From positions 1-64,000 of the forward strand of contig CAWHMO010000014.1 of NCBI GenBank assembly GCA_963830565.1: 64,000 bases of DNA, written 5' to 3'. Below, piece by piece: positions 54,404 to 63,771 of this stretch (position 1 is its first letter; each line of letters starts with the position of its first letter). Source of the DNA: DATFDN01 sp963830565. GTDB lineage: Bacteria; Pseudomonadota; Alphaproteobacteria; Acetobacterales; Acetobacteraceae. The notes under the pieces were generated by a model, which saw only the letters and a list, made by a program, of their open reading frames with translations, did not search any database and was not told the DNA's origin. Position numbers and translations under genes: made by a program.

Positions 54404-54768
54404 TGACCACCGCGACCGAGATTCGGCTGCACCGTGCCGACGGCGTGCTGGAAGTCGCTTTCGACGACGGCGCTCGGTTCCGCCTGCCCTCTGAGTATCT
54501 GCGGGTCGAGAGTCCCAGCGCCGAGGTCCAGGGCCACGGACCGGGGCAGAAGAAGGTGGTCAGCGGCCGGCACCATGTCCGGGTCATCGGCGTCGAGGCG
54601 GTCGGCAACTACGCCGTGCGTCTGCTCTTCGACGACCTGCACGACACCGGCATCTACACCTGGGAGTATCTGCACGAGCTCGGCCGCGAGCAGGAGAGCC
54701 GATGGCAGGCGTATCTGGACGAGCTCGCGACACGCGGCCTGAGCCGTGACCCGCTGGGGCGGGGGTAG
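54403..54768 (+). CDS. DUF971 (gamma-butyrobetaine hydroxylase N-terminal-like) protein
   Basis: The 121-residue protein matches the small DUF971 domain: RLHRADGVLEVAFDDGARFRLPSEYLRV, VIGVEAVGNYAVRLLFDDLHDTGIYTWEYLHEL. These often lie in iron-sulphur or metabolic operons in proteobacteria. Its ATG overlaps the Trm112 stop. It ends the rightward operon starting at cnoX. Function unknown. Confidence 0.88.
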   Translation: MTTATEIRLHRADGVLEVAFDDGARFRLPSEYLRVESPSAEVQGHGPGQKKVVSGRHHVRVIGVEAVGNYAVRLLFDDLHDTGIYTWEYLHELGREQESRWQAYLDELATRGLSRDPLGRG

Positions 54769-54780
54769 GTCGCCTTCGAC

Positions 54781-55434
54781 TCAGTCCCGTGACAGCATCG
54801 CCTCGGTACGGTCCTGCAGTTCCTCCCAGGAAAGGCCGGGAATCATCTCGCGTACGACAAAGCCGCGCGGGGTCACGTCCAGCACGGCGAGGTTCGTATA
54901 GACCCGCCGCACCGTTCCCTTCCCGGTCAGCGGATAGTCACACCGGCGCTTCAGCCGCGCGGCACCGCTCCTGGTGGTATGCTCCATGATGACCCAGAGG
55001 CGTCGCGCGCCGACCGCCAGGTCCATTGCGCCGCCGATCTGCTTGATCGGCTCGCCGTGGGCGTGGGCATAGTTCGCGATGTCGCCCGTCTCCGACACCT
55101 CGAAGGCGCCAAGCACCGACAGATCGAGATGCCCGCCGCGGGCTATCGCGAAGCTGTCGGCGTGGTGGACATAGCTGCCGCCCGTCCGCAGCGTGATCGG
55201 CTGCACCCCGGCGTTGATGAGGAACGGGTTCACCTGGTCGGGCGCCGGGGCGGGACCGGCGCCGATGACGCCGTTCTCGGAATGGAAGATCACCTCACGG
55301 TCGAGCGGCACATGATCCGCCACCTCGGTCGGAATGCCGATGCCGAGATTGACCACCCAGCCCTCGGGAATGTCCCGCGCCGCGCGCGCCGCCATGCCGG
55401 CGCGGTCGAGAGGTGTCCAGCGTTGCTGAGCCAT
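54781..55434 (-). CDS. 3-oxoacid CoA-transferase, subunit B
   Basis: The 217-residue protein has the B-subunit family motif SENGVIGAGPAPAPDQVNP, whose Glu forms the acyl-CoA thioester intermediate. It pairs with subunit A 13 bases upstream. Such enzymes (PcaJ, ScoB, AtoA) transfer CoA from succinyl-CoA to 3-oxoadipate or acetoacetate. ATG 55434 was chosen as the first Met matching the family start. Confidence 0.88.
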   Translation of the reverse strand: MAQQRWTPLDRAGMAARAARDIPEGWVVNLGIGIPTEVADHVPLDREVIFHSENGVIGAGPAPAPDQVNPFLINAGVQPITLRTGGSYVHHADSFAIARGGHLDLSVLGAFEVSETGDIANYAHAHGEPIKQIGGAMDLAVGARRLWVIMEHTTRSGAARLKRRCDYPLTGKGTVRRVYTNLAVLDVTPRGFVVREMIPGLSWEELQDRTEAMLSRD

Positions 55435-55447
55435 CTTCTGTCCTTCC

Positions 55448-56113
55448 TCAGCCCGCCTCGGGTACGTGGACCACGCGATCGACGAAGATGCCGGGCGCCT
55501 GCACGTGCTCTGGCGTGATCGCGCCCAGCTCGACGACGTGCCTGGTCTGCGCGATGGCAAGCTCCGCCGCCATCGCCATGACCGGGTTGAAGTTGCGTTG
55601 CGTATCCTTGAACGTCAGGTTGCCCCAGCGGTCCGCTTCCCAGGCATCCAGCAGGGCGACGTCGCCCCGCAGCGGGAATTCCAGCAAGCACAGCTTGCCG
55701 CCGATCTCCCGGACTTCGCGCCCTTCGGCCAGTTCCGTATCGGCGGCGGTCGGGGTGTAGAAGCCCTCGACCCCGGCGCCCCCGGCGCGGATGCGCTCGG
55801 CGAGCGTGCCTTGCGGTACGATCTCCAGCTCCAGCTTGCCTTCGGTGAACAGCCGCCCCGCATCGCTCGCCGGGCGTACGAAGCTGCAGACCAGCTTCCG
55901 CACTCGTCCGAGATTCAGCAGGCGGGCCATCGCGCTGCCCTCGCGCCCACCGGCATTGCAGACCAGGGTCAGGTCGCGCGCACCCTGCTCGATCAGACCT
56001 TCCAGCAGCGCCGTGGGCGTGCCGACATCGCCGAAGCCGGCCAGCAGCACGGTCGATCCGTCGGCGATGCCCACAAGCGCCGTGGCGATCGACGGCACGA
56101 ACTTGTCGATCAT
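55448..56113 (-). CDS. 3-oxoacid CoA-transferase, subunit A
   Basis: The 221-residue protein has the A-subunit glycine-rich segment STVLLAGFGDVGTPTALLEGL and later GKLELEIVPQGTLAERIRAGGAG. It is the first gene of a two-gene leftward operon with subunit B. With the intradiol dioxygenase elsewhere in the window, a beta-ketoadipate role is possible but not shown. The substrate could equally be acetoacetate. Confidence 0.88.
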   Translation of the reverse strand: MIDKFVPSIATALVGIADGSTVLLAGFGDVGTPTALLEGLIEQGARDLTLVCNAGGREGSAMARLLNLGRVRKLVCSFVRPASDAGRLFTEGKLELEIVPQGTLAERIRAGGAGVEGFYTPTAADTELAEGREVREIGGKLCLLEFPLRGDVALLDAWEADRWGNLTFKDTQRNFNPVMAMAAELAIAQTRHVVELGAITPEHVQAPGIFVDRVVHVPEAG

Positions 56114-56183
56114 GCTGCCCGTTTCACTCCCGTCTGTCGCCCGACCCTAGCCTTCGGACGGCGCCGCGCCAAGGAACCGCCTT

Positions 56184-57065
56184 ATGAAGCACGCCCCGCC
56201 TGCCCTGGAAACCGTCTCGGTCGAGGTGCCCGAACACGCGCTGGAGGCCTTCGAGGCGGCATTCCGTTCAGCCTGCGCCACGGTCGGCTTCTTTCGAAGC
56301 GAGGAGGCGGGCACTTGGCGGGTCGAAGGCGTGAAGGAAACCGGCGCCAACGAGCCAGCGCTGACGGCCGCCGTCCTGCTGGCCGAGACGCTGACCGGGG
56401 TGCGGCCAGCCCTGGGACGGGCATCGACCCCGGCCGAGGGATGGCTGGCGCGCAGCTACGCAAGCTTTCCCGAGCAGCGCATCGGCCGACGCTTCGCGGT
56501 GCGGGGGACGCATGTGACGAATCGCCCCGCCGCGGGGCGGATCACGCTGACCCTGGACGCCGGCCTCGCGTTCGGCTCGGGCGAGCATGGTTCGACCCGC
56601 GGATGCCTGCGCGCGCTGGAGGTGCTTCGGCGCCCTCCGCGCCGCATCCTGGACCTCGGCACCGGCTCCGGCATCCTCGCCATGGCGGCGGCACGGCTCT
56701 GGGGGGTACGGGTCCGCGCCGTTGACATCGAGCCGTGGTCAGTCCGCCTCGCCCGAAGCAACGCGCTCCAGAACGGGATCGGACGGCTGGTCGACGTGCG
56801 GCTGGCGGATGGCTGGCACAGCCGGTTCGTGCGCGCCGGCGCGCCGTACGATCTGGTGCTGGCCAACATCCTCGCCCGCCCGCTGGGCCTGATGGCCAGG
56901 GACTTGGCCGTCCACGTCGCGCCCGGGGGCGCCGCGATCCTGTCGGGCCTGCTCGCCGCACAAGCGCGCGGCGTGCTGGCCGCCCATCGCCGCGTCGGGC
57001 TGGTGCTGGCGCGCAGGATCGAGGAGGGAAGCTGGACGACCCTGGTGGTGCGGCGCCGGGCGTAA
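56184..57065 (+). CDS. prmA: Ribosomal protein L11 methyltransferase
   Basis: The 293-residue protein is a SAM-dependent class I methyltransferase with the PrmA layout: an N-terminal substrate-recognition domain, then AFGSGEHGSTRGCL, SAM motif ILDLGTGSGILAMAAAR and the LVLANILARPL motif (NILA). It methylates L11 of the ribosome. It starts at ATG 56184, divergent from the CoA-transferase operon. Confidence 0.88.
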   Translation: MKHAPPALETVSVEVPEHALEAFEAAFRSACATVGFFRSEEAGTWRVEGVKETGANEPALTAAVLLAETLTGVRPALGRASTPAEGWLARSYASFPEQRIGRRFAVRGTHVTNRPAAGRITLTLDAGLAFGSGEHGSTRGCLRALEVLRRPPRRILDLGTGSGILAMAAARLWGVRVRAVDIEPWSVRLARSNALQNGIGRLVDVRLADGWHSRFVRAGAPYDLVLANILARPLGLMARDLAVHVAPGGAAILSGLLAAQARGVLAAHRRVGLVLARRIEEGSWTTLVVRRRA

Positions 57066-57416
57066 ATCCAACGTCCCTCTGTTCTGACCCATGACGCCAT
57101 ACCCGCGAAGGCGCCGAGGCACTCAAATGAATGGAGCATCAGTTGATAGGCGCGTCGTTCGGGGAGGCTCATGAAGGCGTCGGTTGAGCCTTGCCCTGGA
57201 CGATCCCAGACAAGCGAGACTGGGCTGGGGCCGGCGAGTTGGCGCAACAGGCGTCATGCTCCGGCCCGGATCAGGCAGCGGCCAAGCTATCCGATGAATG
57301 ACGGGCTCTTCGCGCCTGCTGAACCACACGCGGTCTGGTGCCGGGACCGAGGACGCCACGCTCGCCGGAGCAGCTCACCGCCACCAGATCGTGCTGGCTG
57401 CCGGTGCCGTGGCGCG
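57066..57416. other. Intergenic region without a recognisable gene
   Basis: These 351 bases separate prmA and the AAA+ ATPase gene, which converge. Both strands were read; only short frames without motifs or ribosome sites are present. A short leftward frame starting near 57247 has no recognisable homology. No strong hairpin was noticed. Confidence 0.5.
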
Positions 57417-58748
57417 TCAGATCAGCCCGCGCGCGGCAGCCTGTCTGAGCAGAACATAGAGGCGCATCGTCGGGTTGGTGAAGGCGTAGGCCGGGTGCGG
57501 CAGGGTCCGGCGATCCGTTAGCACCGCGCCGCCCGCGGGCTCAGCGAGGCGGGCCAGCACCGCCTCGACGCGCGCGACATCGCCCTCCTCCCCCGCGATA
57601 TCGGCCGCCGTGAACTCGCCGAAAGCGTCACTGCGGCCATGCGCGGCGGCGAAGAGCAGATCGCCGGCCTCCGGGGTCGCGGCGAGCGCACGGCCATAGG
57701 CCTCCTCATGCACATGGCTGGCTTCTTCGAGGATCGTCGCCCGCCCTTCGGCGACATGCGCCAGCTCGACCCGCCCGGCGGCGCGGCGGCGGGCGGTCTG
57801 CACCGCGTGGTAGCAGAGGAGCTGAGCCGAATAGGGCGAGCCCTTGGCGAACAGCAGCAGCGCCTCGCGCGCCTCGGGTGCAAACGCGAGGTCAGCTGCC
57901 TGCTCGCCCTGGCGGATCAGCGCTTCGATATCGCCCGGCGCCAGCAGGGGCAGATGGATCGCGACAAGGCTGCGCTGGATCGACATATGCAGCGCCAGCA
58001 GCTCGCCCAACGTTTGTGCCACGCCTATGATGACGAAGGTCACGCGTGCGCCGAGGTCGGAGAGATTCTTGAGCAGCTCGATGAACTCGTTCTTCAGCGA
58101 GTCGCCACGCAGGCGGTCGAACTCATCGACAAAGATCAATAGCCGGCCGGCACGGATGCCACGGAACAGTTCGGTCACTTCGGTCACGCCAAGCAAATTC
58201 GGCGGCATGCGCGCTACGGCCGGCGCATCGTCGGAGCCCATCGTGGCATCAGTCGCGCCACGCTCGGCCACAGGCCCGGCAGCATGGCGCAGATAGCGCG
58301 GCGGGACCTTCGCGAGCACGGCGCCAAACAATTGGGCGAAGCTCGTCTCTGCATTGCAGGCATGGCGCACCACGCCATAGCCGGCGCTGGAGGCGATCTC
58401 GGCGATGACGTTGGCGAGCGAGGTCTTGCCGCGGCCGCGCTCGCCGAAAATCACGAGATGTGCACGTTCCAGCTCGATCGCCGAGATCGCCCGCTCGAGC
58501 TGGCGGACGCGCCCGACCAGATGGGCCGAGTCGCGCACCGGCCGGGTCGGCGTGAAAGCGTCCTGCACCGGCAGCAGGTCACGCCGACCAAACGGCAGGC
58601 TGACGGCGCTGCGGCTGAACTGCGGCAGGACCTTGTCCGGCGCGGGACGGGGCGCGACGCCGGATGGGGCGGTCGGCGACGGTTCAGCGATAAGTTGAGA
58701 AAGCGGCAGGAAGGCCGAAGTCGGCGCCAGTTTGCCGCCTTGCGGCAT
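57417..58748 (-). CDS. AAA+ ATPase with a Cdc6/Orc1-like layout
   Basis: The 443-residue protein has a disordered N-terminal stretch, then an AAA+ module. HLVGRVRQLERAI leads into Walker A GERGRGKTSLANV (about residue 101) and Walker B RLLIFVDEFDRLRGD (about residue 203). The C-terminal part is helical and may be a winged-helix. Such ATPases recur in exopolysaccharide clusters and as stand-alone regulators. It converges with prmA and is divergent from the glycosyltransferase gene. Its function is unknown. Confidence 0.78.
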   Translation of the reverse strand: MPQGGKLAPTSAFLPLSQLIAEPSPTAPSGVAPRPAPDKVLPQFSRSAVSLPFGRRDLLPVQDAFTPTRPVRDSAHLVGRVRQLERAISAIELERAHLVIFGERGRGKTSLANVIAEIASSAGYGVVRHACNAETSFAQLFGAVLAKVPPRYLRHAAGPVAERGATDATMGSDDAPAVARMPPNLLGVTEVTELFRGIRAGRLLIFVDEFDRLRGDSLKNEFIELLKNLSDLGARVTFVIIGVAQTLGELLALHMSIQRSLVAIHLPLLAPGDIEALIRQGEQAADLAFAPEAREALLLFAKGSPYSAQLLCYHAVQTARRRAAGRVELAHVAEGRATILEEASHVHEEAYGRALAATPEAGDLLFAAAHGRSDAFGEFTAADIAGEEGDVARVEAVLARLAEPAGGAVLTDRRTLPHPAYAFTNPTMRLYVLLRQAAARGLI

Positions 58749-58976
58749 CTTGGGTCGGCCTCGGCCGGGAAAGACCGAGCCGTCGCCTGATCAGTCGCAA
58801 GAGGAACACGTCGGGCCCCCCCACCATGATCGTGACAGCGCCTGTCCTCCCATCACCAGGGCCGCCGATCACGTGGGCGTTTTAGGAACAGGTGACAGAC
58901 TGTCAATTCGCCTCATCCGCCCTGCCGCGCGTTGACGTCGGCGCGGTGCCCGTCATATCCATCCAAGCCGCTGCCG

Positions 58977-60047
58977 ATGGACCCCGGTGGAGCCCGCCGC
59001 CGACCTGCAAGGCCAATTCGTGTGCCCCCGCCTGTGATCCCGGATCTTTCCGTCCTGATACCGACCTATAACCGGCGGGACGTGGTACTGCGATGTCTTC
59101 TTGCCCTGGCGCGCCAGGACATAGCGCCTTATCGTTTCGAAATAATTATCGTCGATGACGGCTCGACCGACGGCACGCCGGAAGCCATCACCGTGGCGGC
59201 GCAGGGCATGGATGTCGCGCTGCGCTGCCTCTCGCAGCCCAATGCCGGTGCCAACGCGGCGCGTAACCGCGCGATCGAGATGGCCACGGCACCACTCCTG
59301 CTGATCATCAACGACGACAGCATCGCAACTCCTGGCCTGCTCGCGGAACATTTGCGCGTGCATCGCGAGTTCCCGCAGGCGGAGGTTGTCGTGCTCGGTC
59401 GCATGGTGATCGCACCGGAACTGCCCTTCTCGATTTTCCACGGACTGCATCATGAGGACTCCTTCGCGCCCTTTACCGGACGGCGCGAGTTGGACTGGAA
59501 GGCATTCCTGACCTCAAATATCTCGATGAAACGAGCCCTGCTGGAGCGGGCTCTGCTGGAGTGTGGCGGCGTGTTCAACGAGGGCCTGCGCTGGCATGAG
59601 GACATCGAGCTCGGTGAACGGCTGACACATCACGGGCTGCGGGTACTATACCACCCCGAGGCGCTGGCGCACCATCTGCACATGCTCGATGAGGCTTCGT
59701 ATTTGCGCATCGCCGATCGCGAGGGGCACTCGCTCGCGCAATGGTATGCGCGCAGGCCGGATTTGCTCAGGGAGCTGCATGCGCTCGGCCTGAGCGCCGC
59801 CAGTCTCGGCACGCGCGACCGGCGCCACGCCATCGCCGATCTGGCAATCACCCGTCGCACCTTCCCGCTCTGGTGCGCAGCCGGTCGCGCGCTCGCTCCG
59901 GTGGCGCCCGAGACAGCGCGTACCATCTACCGCAAGCTGTTCCAGTGGCGGAAGCGGCGCGCGATCGAGGCGGAGCTTGCCGCCCACGCCCTGGCCACCG
60001 AGGCTGCCCGGCCTGCGGGGGCGGCATGGACGGACGTGGCGGGATGA
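58977..60047 (+). CDS. Family 2 glycosyltransferase
   Basis: The 356-residue product has the GT-A core: LSVLIPTYNRRDVVLRCLLAL, IIIVDDGSTDGTPE and LLIINDDSIATPG as DxD-type motif, with DIELGERLTHHGLRVLYHPEA in the acceptor region. It transfers a sugar from a nucleotide donor. ATG 58977 is chosen; TTG 58932 in the same frame is a possible earlier start. Its stop overlaps the beta-helix gene start. Confidence 0.85.
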   Translation: MDPGGARRRPARPIRVPPPVIPDLSVLIPTYNRRDVVLRCLLALARQDIAPYRFEIIIVDDGSTDGTPEAITVAAQGMDVALRCLSQPNAGANAARNRAIEMATAPLLLIINDDSIATPGLLAEHLRVHREFPQAEVVVLGRMVIAPELPFSIFHGLHHEDSFAPFTGRRELDWKAFLTSNISMKRALLERALLECGGVFNEGLRWHEDIELGERLTHHGLRVLYHPEALAHHLHMLDEASYLRIADREGHSLAQWYARRPDLLRELHALGLSAASLGTRDRRHAIADLAITRRTFPLWCAAGRALAPVAPETARTIYRKLFQWRKRRAIEAELAAHALATEAARPAGAAWTDVAG

Positions 60048-61468
60048 GGCGGGGCATCATCCGGCTGGGACTCCTCGTCCTCCTGGCGGCGCCGTCCGGC
60101 GGCGCGACGGCTGCGACCTATGATGTCGGGCCGGGCCAGCCGGTCGCGAGCCCCACCCAGGTCCCGCCGCTCGCGCCAGGCGACCGGGTCGTGCTGCATG
60201 GCGCGCTTAGCGGTCCCATCACTGTCCCGAGCCGGGGCACGCGCGAGCAGCCCATCGTCATCAGCGGCGCGCCGGGCAGCACGATCGACGGCTCCGTGGT
60301 GCTGGAAGGCGCGCGCCATGTTGTACTGGAACGGCTGACCATACGTCACAGCCACTATCCCGGCATCGTCCTGCGCGCGGGGGCGGCGGACGACACGGTG
60401 CGCGACAACACCGTCTCGGAGACCGGGCTCGGCATCTGGATCGGCTCGGGCGCGGGGGACGGGCACCACATCCTCGGCAACACTGTCCATGACAACAGTG
60501 GCGACGGGATCGCCATCGATCGGATCAACGCCGCCCTGGGCCGCGAGACGGTGATCGCCGGCAATCACGTCTTCCACAACGGCATTCATGGCATAGAGAT
60601 CAACGGTAATCGCTATATCGTCGAGCACAACATCGTCCACGACAACGGCTTTGCGACTTACGGCGCCTCGGGCATCCACGTCTTCGCCAAGGACGCGCGC
60701 GAGGACACCGGCAAGCACAATGTCATCCGCTACAACGTCTCGTACCACAACACGGACCGCCAGATGCAGGACGGCAACGGCATCGAGCTCGACCAATGGT
60801 GCGACGACAACGAGATCACGTTCAATCTCGCCTTCGGCAATGATGGGGCGGGCATCGTGCTGTTCGACGCTGCTGACAATCTGGTCGCCAACAACACGCT
60901 GTTCGGCAACATGCGCGACCCCGGCCACACGCACGTCTTCAACGGCGATCTGGTGGTCGCCTCGGATGCGACCAAGCATGTCGACCACGCCGCCGGCAAC
61001 ACGCTTCGCCGCAACCTCGTCGTGGCGACGGACAGCCGCCATTACGCGATCTACGTCGACGGTTATGCCTCGCGGCACACAAAGGAGATTGCCGGCAACA
61101 ACCTCGTGCAGCAGGCCGAGGGCGGCCGGCTGTACTTCTGGAAGGGCGAGACCGGCCGCGATGTCGCGCGCTGGAACGCGCTGAAGCCGGGGGCGCCGGA
61201 TTTCTCGGCGCCGCCGGATTTCGCCAATCCCGCCACCCCCTACGACCCCGCCACAGGCCGCAGCGGCCTGGTGCCACGACGCGCCTTCGTGCCATCCGCC
61301 GCGGTGGCTCTGGCCTCCACCCGCGCCGCGGGGATCCCGGCCCCGGTTTCTGGCCCTCCTCCTGGCGCGACGGCGCGGCCGGAGGGCGGCATCGACCTGG
61401 CCGGCACGCGCTTCGAGACCCTGCCGGTCGGCGCCTTCGCACCGTCGCCTCCGGCGCGGGCTCCCTGA
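60044..61468 (+). CDS. Secreted right-handed parallel beta-helix protein
   Basis: The 474-residue protein starts with a signal peptide (residues 1-25, RLGLLVLLAAPSGGATA). The body has repeated beta-helix rungs rich in Asn, Gly and Asp (NTVHDNSGDGIAID, NHVFHNGIHGIEING, YNVSYHNTDRQMQDGNGIE, NLAFGNDGAGIVLFDAADN), as in the NosD/pectate-lyase-like superfamily. It is likely to bind or cleave a polysaccharide outside the cell. The C-terminal 100 residues are Pro/Ala-rich. ATG 60044 overlaps the glycosyltransferase stop. Confidence 0.83.
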   Translation: MRRGIIRLGLLVLLAAPSGGATAATYDVGPGQPVASPTQVPPLAPGDRVVLHGALSGPITVPSRGTREQPIVISGAPGSTIDGSVVLEGARHVVLERLTIRHSHYPGIVLRAGAADDTVRDNTVSETGLGIWIGSGAGDGHHILGNTVHDNSGDGIAIDRINAALGRETVIAGNHVFHNGIHGIEINGNRYIVEHNIVHDNGFATYGASGIHVFAKDAREDTGKHNVIRYNVSYHNTDRQMQDGNGIELDQWCDDNEITFNLAFGNDGAGIVLFDAADNLVANNTLFGNMRDPGHTHVFNGDLVVASDATKHVDHAAGNTLRRNLVVATDSRHYAIYVDGYASRHTKEIAGNNLVQQAEGGRLYFWKGETGRDVARWNALKPGAPDFSAPPDFANPATPYDPATGRSGLVPRRAFVPSAAVALASTRAAGIPAPVSGPPPGATARPEGGIDLAGTRFETLPVGAFAPSPPARAP

Positions 61469-61536
61469 CGGCTGCGGTGTCGGTCCTCCCGGCCTCACAC
61501 GCTGACCCGCACATTCGCCCGTACAGTGGAAGCGCG

Positions 61537-62550
61537 TTAAAGCGCCGCGTCCATTCGGCGCATCGCCGCGGCGTGGCGCGCATAGGCCCACATCGCGCGC
61601 GCCCGTCCGGCCAGGCGGCGGCGGCCGGGAAGCAGCGATGCGGCGGCATAGGTCAGGGCGCGCAACAGAAAGCCGAACGTCATCACGGCCTTGAACAGGC
61701 CCCAGTGCCGGCCCCGGTTCATCGCCGCGTAGAGCACGGCGAGGCCATTCAGCCAGCGCGTCGAGACGTGCTTGGGGTCATCCCCTTTCTCGGTCCAGCC
61801 CTGCAAATGGATCACGCGCTCGTTGGGCAGATAAGCTAGGCGGTGGCCGGCGTCGCGGATGCGGCAGCCCCATTCAAGGTCGTTGCCGTAAATGAAATAC
61901 CGCTCGTCCATGCCGCCTACCGTCTCGATCAGATCGCGGCGCACTAGCATGCAGGCGGCACAGATCCAGTCGACCTCGAGTGGGGCATCGCCGGCGGGCG
62001 GGCGGGTAAGGAAGCAGCCACGCAGGCGGGGGAAGAGCTGCGTCAGGCCAAGCGAGAAAGCGGCGACATGGCTGAGGTTCGGTCGCCAGCCAGTATCGCC
62101 GACCTGATGACGCCCGTCAGGGAAGATCAGCCGGCAGCCGACCGCGCCGTGATCGGGATTGGCCTCGAGGAAGGCAACCAGCCGGCCGAGCGTTTCGGCA
62201 CCGGTCGGAAATGCATCGGGGTTGAGCAGCAGCACGTAGCGCCCACGCGCGACCGCGAATGCCTGATTGTTGCCGCGAGCGAAGCCGCGGCCCTCGGCAT
62301 TGCGGATGAGGCGGACGGCGGGGAAGCGCTCGGCGACGAGGTCGGCGGTGCCGTCGGCGGAGGCGTTGTCGACCACGATCATCTCGACCGGCCCGGGAAT
62401 ATGGCTGGCCAGGGCCTCGGACAGGCAGCGCTCGATCAACGGGCGGACGTTCCAAGTCACCACTGCGATCGAGAGCAGCGGCGGCACCTCAGCCCCGGCC
62501 TCGGCCCCGACCTGCGCCGGGCCGGAGATCGGAGTCGTCTCAGGCGGCAT
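61537..62550 (-). CDS. Family 2 glycosyltransferase, rhamnosyltransferase-like
   Basis: The 337-residue product has LLSIAVVTWNVRPLIERCL, VEMIVVDNASADGTADLV, RGRYVLLLNPDAFPTGAE and GGMDERYFIYGNDLEWGCRIRD-type motifs of the WbbL/rhamnosyltransferase subgroup. The C-terminus has a hydrophobic stretch near residues 285-305 that may associate with the membrane. It overlaps the restored end of the upstream glycosyltransferase by about ten bases. Confidence 0.87.
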   Translation of the reverse strand: MPPETTPISGPAQVGAEAGAEVPPLLSIAVVTWNVRPLIERCLSEALASHIPGPVEMIVVDNASADGTADLVAERFPAVRLIRNAEGRGFARGNNQAFAVARGRYVLLLNPDAFPTGAETLGRLVAFLEANPDHGAVGCRLIFPDGRHQVGDTGWRPNLSHVAAFSLGLTQLFPRLRGCFLTRPPAGDAPLEVDWICAACMLVRRDLIETVGGMDERYFIYGNDLEWGCRIRDAGHRLAYLPNERVIHLQGWTEKGDDPKHVSTRWLNGLAVLYAAMNRGRHWGLFKAVMTFGFLLRALTYAAASLLPGRRRLAGRARAMWAYARHAAAMRRMDAAL

Positions 62551-63761
62551 CGGCGGTCTCCTGTTCGCGGCATTTCGTCGCGACGCCGGCGGGCCGAGCG
62601 GACGGCGACCACGCTTCCAGGAGCTCCTCGGTACTGCGCCAGCACATCCGGCCAGGTGAAGGCCTCAGCATGGCGCGCCAAGCTCGCCTTCCGCATGGCG
62701 GCAAGCCGAGCGACATCGTCGAGCAATGCTGCGATCGCGGCTTCGCATCCCGACTCATCGGCGAAGAAGGCTGCCCCGGGCCCGGCGACCCAGCGGTTGA
62801 ATGGATTGTCGTGGGCGAGCACCGGGCTGCCAGCCGCCAGCGCCTCCACGAGCGAGGGATTGGTGCCTCCGACGCGATGGCCGTGCAAGTAGACCCTTCC
62901 GTGATGGCGCAGCGCGCCCACTGTCTCGGGGTCGTAGATCGCGCCGGGGAAGACAACCTCCTCGCTGGCCGCCGCCCGCACCGCGCGGTGATAGGGATGC
63001 TGCGGGTCGTAGTGGCCGAGGACGACTAGACGCATGCCGCGCAGACGGCGGGAGAAGGCGCGCACGATCTCCAGCAGCGAGTTCTCCGGCTCCGGCCGCG
63101 CAATGGCGAGCGCAAAGCTGTCCGGCGCCAGCCCCAAACGCACCAGCCGCGCCGTGTCGACCGTGGCCGGGTCGATCCGATCGGCGCCATAGGGGATCGT
63201 GGTGATGTGCTGCCGTGCGACCCGTGTGGCCAGATGGTCGGCGATGTGCGGGTTGTCAGCAATCAGATGGTCGGCCGTCCAGCAAGCGACCCGCTCATTG
63301 AGCCAGAACCAGGCCCGCACGGGGCGCGACCATTTCGCGCGCCGCCACTCAATGCCGTCCATGTTGACGAGCTGCCGCCGCTCACGCATCCGCGACAACG
63401 CCAACGCCCCGAAGATCGCGGTGTTGTACCCGAGTGTCAGCAGGACCCGGCGCGGGTCGCGGCTGGCCTGGCGCAGCGCCCGCCAATCGAACAGGATCGA
63501 GCCGGCCGAGCCGTCGAGCGAGACATTGATGTGACGCAGCCGCACGCCGCGCCATGTTCGCGGGCGGTCTTGCATCCCGGCCGGCGCTCCCGCCTTGGCA
63601 TCATCCTGGCAGTACACCTCGACGTCCCAGCCGCATCCGACAAGATGCACGGCGAGACGCTCGGCGAAAGTCTCGAACCCGCCGTGGCGTGCGGGGATTC
63701 CACGGGTACCAAGGATCGCGAGCTGGTGCCCGCCCTTAGGATTTGTGTTGTCCGCCATCAT
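62540..63761 (-). pseudogene. DUF1972-type glycosyltransferase with a C-terminal frameshift
   Basis: From ATG 63761 (or 63758) the product has the DUF1972 N-terminus LAILGTRGIPARHGGFETFAE and a GT4-type C-terminal half with GGTNPSLVEALAAGSPVLAHD. After FTWPDVLAQY one extra base (near 62630) breaks the frame. Dropping it continues EELLEAWSPSARPAG to a stop at 62540 that overlaps the next gene start, giving 406 residues. The break lies beyond the catalytic domains. Such enzymes add rhamnose or galactose in exopolysaccharide assembly. Confidence 0.82.
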
Positions 63762-63771
63762 GCACCCGTTG

